Of a stretch of 64,000 bases of DNA, positions 55,255 through 64,000 are shown piece by piece; the stretch's first letter is position 1; every line of letters starts with the position of its first letter. Under the pieces are notes generated by a model. It did no database searches, was not told the DNA's origin, and saw only the letters and a list, made by a program, of their open reading frames with translations. The DNA comes from Isoetes taiwanensis (lineage: Eukaryota > Streptophyta > Lycopodiopsida > Isoetales > Isoetaceae): contig JAJEKV010000025.1 of the NCBI GenBank assembly GCA_021234155.1, positions 18,839,558 through 18,903,557 on the forward strand, in the 5' to 3' direction. Position numbers and translations under genes: made by a program.

Positions 55255-56905
55255 AGAGGCATACATCTCTTTCAAACTCGAATGCTCGTAGAGTGCATTG
55301 GGAATTTCTCCACTTGAAGAATTGTGATCAAGGTATCTGGATGCGCCAGAAAAGGTTATAAGAATTATGATGTGTTCATTGATAGGCCAATAGAGAAAGA
55401 GTTAAAAGTTTATACAAATATGTCAATCCTGAAAGTGTGGCAAGTGCATCAGGCACAATGCCAATAAGCCTATTATATGATAAGTACCTTCAAGCAAAAC
55501 AGAACAAATAAATCCATGATAACTGATGCTTGAATAAAGAGTATAATAATTTACAAAATCTCAAGAAATCTCATTTGGTATCCCTCCATAAAAGAAATTG
55601 TTGTTTAGATAACCTGCATTAATATCATATGAAAACTTCAACAATCAGGGTCATGCATAGAATTGATAGTGAGTCAACTGAACCAAAAATGTGGCAACTA
55701 CAATAGAATAGAATAGAATAGTTTTTTTAACGTCCACGAAGACCAATAGGTCATGGGACCCATACAATGGGCTAGTACAATCATTACTACTAGGATTACT
55801 ACAATAAAAGAGGTTAAATAAATAGAATAGAATAGTTTTTTTAACAGAATATAGCTGGATAACAGAAGCTCTTAAGAGAAGCTGGTTAAGCAATATAGCT
55901 GGATAACAGAAGCTCTTACAGATTGCGAAGGAAAGCAAGTTTTTCCTGCAGTCCATTCAATTCTAATAAGCCCACGTATTGTACCCGTAAGACGATTGCT
56001 GCCAACGTCCCTGCCAAGCACCACTCACAGCCATCAAATATTTATCAGCAAATATTTAATTAGAAAGGTACCAAAAAACACTTCTATCACATAATTCTTT
56101 AAAGGCTTTGTGTCTCAATTATTAAAAAACACCTTAGCCTACAAATAACTTGCAATGTCATTCCACTACTTACAGGTGGCGGAGTTTAGGCAATGTACAC
56201 AGTTCTATAGGGATGTGCCCAATCAAATTGTTTTCATGAAGATGGAGATAATGAAGTTCTGTCAAATATCCAAGTTCCTTTGGAATGGTACATCCATTGC
56301 CATACTTAAAGTGGTGTTAAGAAACCATGCTACAAATCACTGTCAATTTAATAAACCATGCTATGTTATAAACCAATATGAATGACCACTGTTGATGTTA
56401 GAAACCATGTAATAAACTAATATCAGTTTTAATACATCACGCTATAACAAAAAACCAGTATGAATAACCATGTACTAGCTATGAAAACCACTATGTTATG
56501 TAGTTTTTATTAAGATTAAATTTTTTAGCATAAAAAAGCTCATCTATAGTGGTTCTTCAGTGGTTAATTGTAGTAGTTAAACTTTTGGATGCCTTGTGTA
56601 TTGAAGCTTAAAAACCCGGCAGCCACAATGAATGCTCAGTCCCATGAGGTGATAATATTTGGAATCGAAACGGACTGTCCCATCCTCACAAACTTCTCAG
56701 GTTCCTTAGTTCACTTATTTCTATTGGAATCCTGTCCTGTAGCTTGTTCCCTCTTAGATTTCTGAAAAACGTAGTATTATACATAAGAAAGGCATTACTT
56801 ATATAAAGCATCCTGCAAGGATATAGACTTACAATGTTTCTAGTAGTCTAAGACGTCCAATTTGAAGAGGAATCGTACATTGAGTTTATTTCCATGGAGA
56901 TCACT
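55255..56905 (-). pseudogene. LRR receptor-type gene relic with one intron per repeat
   Basis: The minus strand shows successive leucine-rich repeats separated by intron-like DNA: LHGNKLN then IPLQIGRLRLLETL (56,815-56,900); LRGNKLQDRIPIEISELRNL (56,660-56,745); IPKELGYLTELHYLHLHENN then LIGHIPIELCTLPKLRHL (56,165-56,310); SNRLTGTIRGL (about 55,960); NNNFFYGGIPNEIS (about 55,560-55,610); YNRLIGIVPDALATLS (about 55,440); SGEIPNALYEHSSLKE (about 55,265-55,320). Several repeats end at GTAAGT or GTGAGG donors, as in plant LRR receptor genes. One missing base in the first repeat and stops elsewhere mark it as a pseudogene. A LINE tail fragment is inserted at about 55,700-55,842. No kinase domain is seen. 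Confidence 0.75.
55700..55842 (-). mobile_element. LINE 3'-end fragments with ATTCT tail
   Basis: Reading minus, GGGTCCCATGACCTATTGG and GTCTTCGTGGACGTTAAAA are followed by ATTCT pentamers. This is the same 3' UTR module as at 56,936-57,020 and 62,755-62,812. A second short tail copy sits at 55,816-55,842. Confidence 0.75.
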
Positions 56906-56935
56906 GGAAGGAAAGCGAATTAAACAAATGTCAAT

Positions 56936-57488
56936 AGAATAGAATAGAATAGAATAGAATAGAATTGAATAGAATAGAATAGAATGATTTTTTAGCGTCC
57001 ACGGAGACTGATTGGCCTATGGGACCCAAACAAAAAAAGAGAGCAGCAAGCGTATTACTGACAGGATTAAAAAAACCCTTCAAAGGAAAAACCTTAGCAG
57101 TAATAAGTATGCTGGCACGCTGTACAATTGTATAGGACAGTTTAATACTGTCCCGGAGGACACATCTGAGTCCGTGCATCCATAACCTCCTGGAGGTATG
57201 ACCCCAACAAACCCACTGATGCGTAGTCAATAACTGATGCAACGGCTAGTCAGGCACTAGTAATCGAACATATCGCTCTCGGATATGGGCAAACGCTGGG
57301 CAGACCTGGAGGGCATGACATTCATCCTCAATGGCGCCCTGGTGGCAACACTGGCAAAGCCTTTGCTCTCGTGCTTCCCGAGCCCAACGTCCTGTTTCAA
57401 TGCGGAGGCGATGTGCACCCGTGCGAATGGAAGCTATAAGTCTGCGCTTCTTCATGGGCAGCTGGGTGTATAGGTCAACATCGCGCAC
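56936..57488 (-). mobile_element. 5'-truncated LINE 3' end
   Basis: The minus strand encodes the LINE C-terminus (HRLRIETGRWAREAREQRL, finger CQCCHQGAIEDECH, 57,246-57,488). A 3' UTR of about 250 bp follows, then the module GGGTCCCATAGGCCAATCAG, and a tail of ATTCT pentamers at 56,936-56,985. It is clearly related to the LINE at 60,130-62,812. Confidence 0.85.
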
Positions 57489-57513
57489 AAACTATCATCT
57501 TTCGGCTTTAGTA

Positions 57514-57518
<5 letters not shown>

Positions 57519-57544
<26 letters not shown>

Positions 57545-57546
57545 CT
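57519..57546. repeat. CTAT microsatellite
   Basis: Seven CTAT units next to the truncated LINE. Confidence 0.9.
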
Positions 57547-57589
57547 CTATATATGTTCTTATGTTTGTCGCGCTTATCCAACCGTCCGT

Positions 57590-57930
57590 TCGAGATCCGA
57601 CGGCTCACGTGGCTTTGGGACGTATCCTACGGCCCAGATGGCTTGGGAGTTTGTTTGTAGCTTATATGTAAGCGATCCTACGGTCCAGGTTGATCTGATC
57701 CAAATCGTCGGTCCGAGATCCTACGGCTCACGTTGCTTTGGGGCACATCCTACGGTGTAATCGATGCTACGGTCCAGGTTGATCCGATCCTGATCGTCGA
57801 TCCAGGATCTTACGGCTCACGTGCCTACGGTGCACATGACTTTGGGAATTATATGTAATAGATCCTATGGCTCATGTTGCGTAAGGTCTCGACCCTTGAT
57901 CGGGTCCAAGATCCTACGGCCCAAGTTAAA
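57590..57930. repeat. degenerate tandem repeat built on GATCCTACGGCTCACGT
   Basis: ATCCTACGG and variants recur about nine times, alternating with CTCACGT(T/G)GCTTTGGG, GTCCAGGTTGATC and GATCGTCG. No gene is supported. Confidence 0.75.
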
Positions 57931-57964
57931 TGCTCATCCCTTAGGAAAAGGCTTTTAAAATTTT

Positions 57965-58034
57965 TATGTTGTTTGAGGGATTCGAACCCTAGCCATTGAC
58001 CCCCCAACCCCCCATTCTCACCACTAGACCAAGC
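57965..58034 (-). mobile_element. tRNA-like / SINE head with Pol III A and B boxes
   Basis: Minus strand: an A-box-like stretch GGTCTAGTGGTGAGA (58,016-58,034) and a B box GGGTTCGAATCC (57,978-57,989). The spacing is shorter than in a true tRNA and no cloverleaf closes, so it resembles the tRNA-derived head of a plant SINE. The 3' end is not defined. Confidence 0.5.
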
Positions 58035-58099
58035 ATTAATTCTATGAATAATTTATGTTTCATATATACTTATGGGTAATATTCCCATTAAGATAAAAT

Positions 58100-58286
58100 A
58101 GGCTATAACATTCTAGCTAGTTCAAGAAGGTTCTAGGATGTTCTGGAAGGCTCTAGAAAGTTCTAGAATCTTCTAGAAAGTTCTAGAACATAAGAGAATC
58201 TAGGGGGGATCTAAGAAAATTCTTCCAGAAAGTTCCAAATTGTTCTAATAAGTTTTAGAATGTTCTAGAATATAGGGGAATCTACG
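58100..58286. repeat. degenerate TTCTAGAA repeat array
   Basis: GTTCTAGAA and variants recur about ten times at 10-20 bp spacing. A related array (AATCTAAGGGAATCT) continues at 58,490-58,800. Confidence 0.75.
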
Positions 58287-58494
58287 CACTACTACAAAAA
58301 TAGGTAGAAATGGCACAAAAGTGACATTTATCCTCCGCCTTTTTACCGTGTATAAACGTCACTTTTGTGCCATTTATGGCGTTTGTGCTCCCCAAATGGC
58401 AATCAATATATTCTAGAACTTTCTGGAAGTATTTCCCTAGATTTCCTTACATTCCCGTCACTACTACAAAAATAGGTAGAAATGGCACAAAAGT
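58287..58494. mobile_element. two CACTA (En/Spm) terminal sequences in direct orientation
   Basis: CACTACTACAAAAATAGG begins at 58,287 and again at 58,459, each continuing identically for about 36 bases. This is the plant CACTA terminal motif. Behind the first copy, 58,307-58,324 is repeated inverted at 58,358-58,375. An inverted end with the same motif was not found, so these are isolated ends, probably from a small non-autonomous element. Confidence 0.65.
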
Positions 58495-58999
58495 TCTAGA
58501 ATGTAAAGGAACCCAGAATAATCTAATAGAATGTAAGAAAATCTTATAAAATGTAAGAGAATCTAGGAAAATATTTAAAGTCTAAGGGAATCTCTTAAAA
58601 TCTGGGGGATCTAAAGGAATCTTCATAAAATCTAAGGGAATCTAAGAAAATGTTGATGAAATCTTAGAGTATCTAAGGGAATCTTTATAGAATCTCTTTG
58701 AATCTGAGGGCAATATGATAAAATCTAAATGAATCTAAGAGAATCTAAGGGGATGTTCATAGACCTTGGTAGAATCTTAGAGAATCTATGAATTTAGAGT
58801 ATTCTCAAGAGATTCTTTTACAAGAACTTGCACGTAGAAACATGCTAAAACTCGAACATGCACCGTAAGACGCATTAAATTTCTTGTATATAGATATAGA
58901 TGCATAATTTCAGTTATGATGGTTTTCATAGTAGCTAGTGACATGAAAAAGCTAAGGCTTCTTATAAAGTATGTAGGGGAGTGTGCCCGTCTTTCACTC

Positions 59000-59510
59000 A
59001 CTCCCCTTCAATGGCCCACTTTTTTCCCCTTAATAGCCCACTTTTTTTCCCTTCGATAGCTCACTTTTACTCTTTAATAGCCCACCTTGGCCTTTTAATA
59101 GCCCAGCTTAAGAACTATTAAGAATTGAGTTAAATGCTTGGTCGATTGATGGGCACTTATGATCCAATGAAGGTCAATGCCATTGAATGGGCGAGCATGC
59201 ATCTCACTTGAGCCATCGGATCGGTATTCTCGAATGGGCGAGCATGCATCTCTTGCATGCATGCATGCATTGCATGCATTTTCTAGGGCTCTAGTTCATT
59301 TGGAGATCGCTATTTCTTGCATGTTCTTCATCGAGTTCTCATCGGTATTTTCTCCTCTCTCAGCAGTTCCTTTGACTCCCACTTCTCTTAGTGTGTATAT
59401 TATTGTAAATGTTATTTTTTTGTTACGTGGCACATGTGACCAGCCCCTCGCTTTTTTGAGGTTATTTTTTGTCGCGTGGCATGCGTGACCAGCCCCTCAC
59501 TTTTCGAGGT
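59000..59510. repeat. cluster of short direct repeats
   Basis: AATAGCCCACTTT-like units (59,020-59,110); GAATGGGCGAGCATGCATCT twice with a GCAT run (59,183-59,285); and a duplication of about 60 bp, GTTATTTTTTTG ... CGTGGCA ... GTGACCAGCCCCTC, at 59,410-59,510. No gene is supported. Confidence 0.7.
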
Positions 59511-59654
59511 GGTTGTTTTCTTATCTTTGTGTTCTAGTTTGTTGATGTGCAGGTACAGTGGGATGTGCGACTCCATCTTCTTCAGGCTTCATGGGTTTCA
59601 TTGTGGAAGCATTTTTTTGTAGCCTTACATTGTGTCCATGCCCCTTGCCGAGGG

Positions 59655-59720
59655 CTTATCACTAGGGTTTTTCCTCAAAAACCCGAAAGGGCGGGGTTTT
59701 TTAATCCCCGCGATAAGCTT
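59655..59720 (+). mobile_element. LINE 3' UTR hairpin fragment
   Basis: TTTTTCCTCAAAAACCC, GGGCGGGGTTTTTTAATCC matches the 3' UTR of the LINE ending at 62,812 (62,684-62,727), with the same AAACCC/GGGTTT stem. Confidence 0.5.
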
Positions 59721-60129
59721 TCAGCAGGTACAGACTTTTTTTGGGGTCCAGATGATATAACTGGATATTCCTTGTGTTTTTTCATTGTGGGTAGCTTGCA
59801 AATGTGCAGCTACCCACTCTCAACCATTGTAGAATTCTGCTGAGGTGAATGAAAAGCTAGCTTTTGGGAGCTTTTGCGTGTTTTCATGCGAGCCCTTATT
59901 CGAGAATTGTGAGTATTTAATGGTCCATTGGAGGGCTTTTGATGGTCCATTGAAGGGCATTTGGGGGTCTATTGGTACCAAAATTATCATACAACTTAAA
60001 ATCTTTATAGCAACCTTCCAATTTATTGAAACCACTCGTGCATAGTATCAATTGAAAGCTAATTTTTGAAATTCCATAATGTTATTTCAAAATAAGAGAT
60101 TTAAAAAAAAAAAAATCATAATAAAGTTT

Positions 60130-62812
60130 TTTCGCTTAGTGGGCGGTTTATGGGCACCCTCTGCCAGAACCCCCACTATGCCAGCCCCTCGCCATCCTCA
60201 GTTACGACTAGATTATGAGCAGGCAGAGGACTACGCCGAGATGCTTATGGACGCCCTGCCAGCAATTCTACGGACCCCCACACTAGAGCAGCAGATAGAC
60301 CAGTTGACTTCGCTATTACGGGATGCAGCAGACAGGTGCTTTGGCAGACCCCCCCCTCCCGCGTCGCCGCTCAGGGACAACAACATTTCTGCGTAACCGA
60401 TGGTTTGATGCGGAGTGTAAAGAACGCAAACGCCAGCTCCATCACATTCTGGATCCAGGTATCCACTTGCAGGCCACCACACAGTACCGCGCGCGGTACC
60501 TTGCCAGGCATCAGGGGGAGATGCTCGGCCTGCTGGACACTCATCCTCGAACCTTTTGGCGCAGAGTGCTTCGAAGGCCAGCCCAGCCTACATGGGACAC
60601 CACACACGGGCAGTGGGAATAGTACTTGCAGCAGCTCTATGACCCACCAGGGACGCGTACGTCCATACCCCCACAGGATGGCCCCCCATTGGTTCTCGCT
60701 GAGGAGGATGTTGTGGAGGGCCTGCAATGGTCGGGTTAATGGGAAGGCAACACCTGACCTCGATGGTATCTGGCCGAAGTTACTCAAATGGGCGTGGCAG
60801 CGCCCGGGGTGCCGATCCTCACTACCCTATTCAACCGAGCATTGCAGGAAGGTTTCCCCCGACAATGGACCACAAGCAGGGTTGTCCCCATTCACAAGGC
60901 GGGCGACCCACACTGTCCGGCCAATTACCGGACGATCATGGTCAGTTCAGTATTTGCCAAACTGTTGGCATTCTCGAAAGCAGCAGCTGACCCGGGCGAG
61001 GCGGCGAGATGTGCGAGCCCTCACACAAGTAGACTTTAGACCCCGCCACTCAACGATTGACCATATCTGTACACTGCGGGCACTGATTGAAGACAACCGG
61101 AACCATCGGCAGGACTTGTATTGCTGCTTTGTGGACTTCACGAAGGCTTTTGATATGGTCCCTCGGGAAAAGCTATGGGCTAGACTGCGGCCAATCGGGC
61201 TGCCGCCGCGTGCGTAATGCCATATACAGGTTGTATGAGAGTTGTTTTGGCAGGATGCAGCCGACGGGCCAAGCATTCACCAGTAGTATCGGGGTCCGAC
61301 AGGGCTGCCCCCTCTCACCAACACTTTTTGGCCTCTACATTGATCAGTTAGAGTCCTGGCTTACTGAGCATGGGGGGGATGGCATACAGCTTTTGCACCA
61401 GGATGCGGACGATGTTGACCTTCTGGCCCACACCCCAGAAGCTATGCAGTCTCATCTGGATGCCCTAGACACATTCTGTCAGGCTACAGACATGCGCGTG
61501 AATTTGGCCAAGACCAGGGTGGTGCTCATATCCTCTTCACGCCACCCCACGCCTCCTGCACTCATATATCGGGGACAGCCTGTGGAGGTCACGCCCGCCT
61601 ACAAGTACCTAGGGGTGGAGTTCCCCTCCTCGCTTTGTTGGGAGGCGTCCATCTGCTTGCGGGTGACAGCAGGCTGGAAAGCACTTTATGCCATGCAGAA
61701 CAACAGTCACCATGCAGAGCTCTATGATTGGGGCCATCATTCACATCTGTTTTGGGCACCGGGTCGAAGCCTGCCCATCAGACGGGTCGAGGTTTGGGGC
61801 CCTGGTCGCCTCTTTTTGGCGACACTGGAATGACTTGGAGCAAAAGTGTAAGGCATTTTTGGCACGGGCACTTGGGTGAAACCGCCGCCCCCATCGATTC
61901 TACCGCAGAAACCGGATTCTTCCGCTGCAAATGCGCCCTTACACATCGTCTATTTTCAGAAAGTGGTTAATATGGGTGATGCTCGACTCCCGCACCTGGC
62001 TTACGTTGTGGCAATGGGCCCGCAGCCGCTCAGGGCCTGTTGGAGGGGTAAGAGAGATCAGTGGTTCGCCAGACGGAACGCGGCAGAGCACAAAAGCGTC
62101 AGGGTGGACACAGAGGCGATCATGACAGCCTGCGGGAGTACCTGGACGCTTGCTTTCTTGGCAAGCTCGGGACCCCTACGCTCTAGAGCAGGTCAAAACG
62201 CCCATTACAAGGAGCACATCAACCCCAGAAGTTAGCGGGGGCCGCAGCTCTACCTGCGTTCCCGGTACCGCCCCCGAAAAGGCGCAGATTCATTGCCTCC
62301 ATTCGCATTGTGCCCACCATCTTCGCATCGAGGCGGGCGGTGGATTGGGGAGCCCCGCCAAGATGAAAGCTCTGCCGGTCTTTGTCAAACGAGTGCCATT
62401 GAGGATGAGTCTCACACTTTCCGAGTTGCCCAAAGATTCGGTCCGATCCGGGCGACACGCCCCCTTAATACGGCCCGACTTGCCCCTACATTTGCCGATG
62501 AACACACCGCCGGACATGCTCGGGGTCGCATATCTGTGAGGTACTGGATCTGCGAGCTCACCTTTGCCCCCGCCTGGCTGCCTGCTGATCAGGCACTACG
62601 GGTGCAGTGCATGAGTGTATATATTTGTGTGCTTTTGCATTTTGTATATTGAAACAGTTTGTCAGCAGGCTGATTGCTGCCATGGTTTTTCCCTCGAAAA
62701 CCCTTCGGGGCGGGGGTTTTTTAATCCGGGTAGTAATCCGCTTGCTGCGCTTTTGTATTGGGTCCCATAGACCGATTGGTCTCCGTGGACGATAAAAATA
62801 CCTTCCTTCCTT
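60130..62812 (+). mobile_element. LINE-3, 5'-truncated and decayed
   Basis: Starts in the endonuclease-RT linker and runs through RT to the C-terminal finger, a 3' UTR containing GGGTCCCATAGACCGATTGG, and a CTTC-type tail (62,798-62,812). GC-rich compared with the other LINEs. Confidence 0.85.
60170..62540 (+). pseudogene. LINE-3 reverse transcriptase ORF, multiply broken
   Basis: Pieces in changing frames: RWFDAECKERKRQLHHILDP (60,390-60,480), CCFVDFTKAFDMVPREKLWA (61,120-61,180), GVRQGCPLSPTLFGLYIDQL (61,291-61,350) and a finger relic including AIEDESHTF (62,400). The catalytic block reads QDADDVDLLA instead of YADD (Tyr lost). A TAG after GQWE (about 60,620) fits a former CAG. At least four frame changes make it inactive. 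Confidence 0.85.
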
Positions 62813-62964
62813 CCTATAATTTTGTATTATAATTACAGCCTTGCTATTGTTGTAATCATCCTTGCCTTTTGGAATTATAGTAATTTGTAGGCAATTTGCT
62901 GGAGTGCAGTCTGAGTTCAGCCACATATCCAAATTTACCCAATACCAGTAGGCCTTGTTTAAGC

Positions 62965-63150
62965 GCATGGAACCTATCCAAGCCTTAGATGAGAGCATTG
63001 GTATGAATGCATTCTCGGTTATGAAGCTTGCACTTGAAGACATAAGTAGAGATGCCAGTTTGCTTAGTGGCATTCAATTGGATATCATTGGAGTTTCTAA
63101 AACTTTGATGGACGCAATGGTGGCATTTGGTAAAAAAAGACAAGGTATTA
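62965..63150 (+). pseudogene. glutamate-receptor-like (GLR) N-terminal domain fragment
   Basis: The plus frame reads LDESIGMNAFSVMKLALEDI, then SRDASLLSGIQLDI and TLMDAMVAFGKK, which resembles the start of the amino-terminal ligand-binding domain of plant GLRs (STIG, AIExAVEDVN, D.SIL.GT.L). A GTATTAG donor-like site follows. The characteristic Cys in the next strand is missing and no further exon is visible. It may be a relic or the edge of a gene continuing elsewhere. Confidence 0.4.
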
Positions 63151-63159
63151 GAGTTTTAT

Positions 63160-64000
63160 AGCGAGACGCACTGACATGTTCTATGAACCCTTTAGAAAAA
63201 GTTAAATGGCATCATAAGTAGATGTGCACAGGTAAGAAATGCATTGTTATTTTTTTCGTCTTCCTTTTTTTTTAAAGGGAAAGAAAGATTATGTATTCAT
63301 CAAGTAGGAAATTATACATCATGAAGATCCCTCTTGGATCAGATAAATATAAAGCTTTAAAAGATCCCACATGGATCAGACATCATAACTGAACTTCTGT
63401 ACGTATAAGCCTCACTCAACTTCTTCTTCTGTCCAGCTGATACTATAGGATTAAAATGAACATCTTCTCAACTAGCTAGAATATGATAGGAGTCAAGAAC
63501 ATACTTTACAAAAGCTGCAGTGAAATCCTTGAATGATCATAAATACCTGTTGCAAAAATAGAAATGAAGAGAAAAGGAAATACATAGTAAAATGTGCAAT
63601 CTGTCATACTGTACCATAAGAAGTGCTGCATTGTCGGAATACATAGCAGTCAACCTAAATTGGTTAGACAACTTAGCCCAACCACTATTCTCCACCTCTT
63701 CTGCATGAAAGCAGCCAAATAAAATGGAATTCAAGCATCAATACCTGATCTTAGCACACAGCTCAAATGTAGCAATATTTGAGCAAACCATATCCAATGG
63801 ATTGGTATGAAGAAAAATTTGGCATCAGTACTAAATTATATTCAAGCTTCAGAACTTGAAAGGCTTCTTCAATCATAGCTAATTGAAAATGCAAACAAGG
63901 TGCTAGGAAATTCCAAATATTAGCCAATCTAATATAATCTCTTTAGCGCCTGGCTCAAACATCATCCTGCCCAGCAAATTCCTAGCTCGGCAATTTCTGA
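63160..64000. other. right-edge interval, possible minus-strand exon at about 63,637-63,720
   Basis: On the minus strand a TTTCATGCAG acceptor is followed by about 28 codons reading GWAKLSNQFRLTAMYSDNAA and a GTACAG donor-like site. The composition is protein-like but the family is not recognised. Otherwise AT-rich with no supported gene. Confidence 0.3.

Noticed and set aside
57965-58034. functional tRNA gene
   Set aside because: A and B boxes are present but spacing is short and no acceptor stem or anticodon arm can be formed.
58100-58800. CRISPR-like array
   Set aside because: The repeat units are 8-16 bp, degenerate and without uniform spacers, and the DNA is eukaryotic.

Overview
This looks like nuclear DNA from a large, repeat-rich land-plant genome. 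The evidence is a six-exon p23 co-chaperone gene with GT/AG introns, remnants of plant families (LRR receptor with one intron per repeat, GH1 beta-glucosidase, RAV-type AP2, GLR-like), a Ty3/gypsy chromovirus primed by initiator tRNA-Met, Copia relics, CACTA and Helitron ends, and a tRNA-derived SINE head. There are no bacterial operons or ribosome-binding sites. I cannot name the species; a fern, lycophyte or gymnosperm would all fit.

Layout. 1-10,020: short repeats, a strong hairpin, and two segmental duplications (blocks A/A' and B/B') carrying fragments of unidentified genes. 10,270-14,000: decayed tandem repeats. 14,890-33,115: a three-level nest. A Copia element (minus) is split by a 17.4-kb chromovirus (15,440-32,880, minus), which is split inside RNase H by a 4-kb LINE (19,285-23,295, plus). 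33,436: LINE 3' relic. 34,800-35,743: p23 gene, the best host gene. 36-44 kb: mostly non-coding, with a 1.37-kb duplication. 44,614-45,162: intronless Cys/His-rich gene. 46,060-51,315: a second LINE, decayed. 52-57 kb: pseudogene relics (RAV, GH1, LRR) and LINE 3' ends. 57.5-59.5 kb: simple and degenerate repeats, SINE, CACTA ends. 60,130-62,812: third LINE, decayed. 62,965 to the end: GLR-like fragment.

The outstanding item is the chromovirus. Between its primer-binding site and gag it carries three extra same-strand ORFs. The first (29,392-30,666, 424 aa) ends in a complete histone H3 fold (residues 306-424), fused behind about 300 residues of unknown protein, with most of the H3 tail missing or rewritten. 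The second is an acidic 345-aa protein, and the third a shorter acidic ORF with a probable splice acceptor. The same element's integrase ends in a chromodomain, the module that in chromoviruses is known to read histone H3 tails. An element carrying both an H3-like protein and a predicted H3 reader is, as far as I know, undescribed. Gag-pol in this copy is broken (protease mutation, in-frame TAG codons, a frameshift), so it is not autonomous as it stands.
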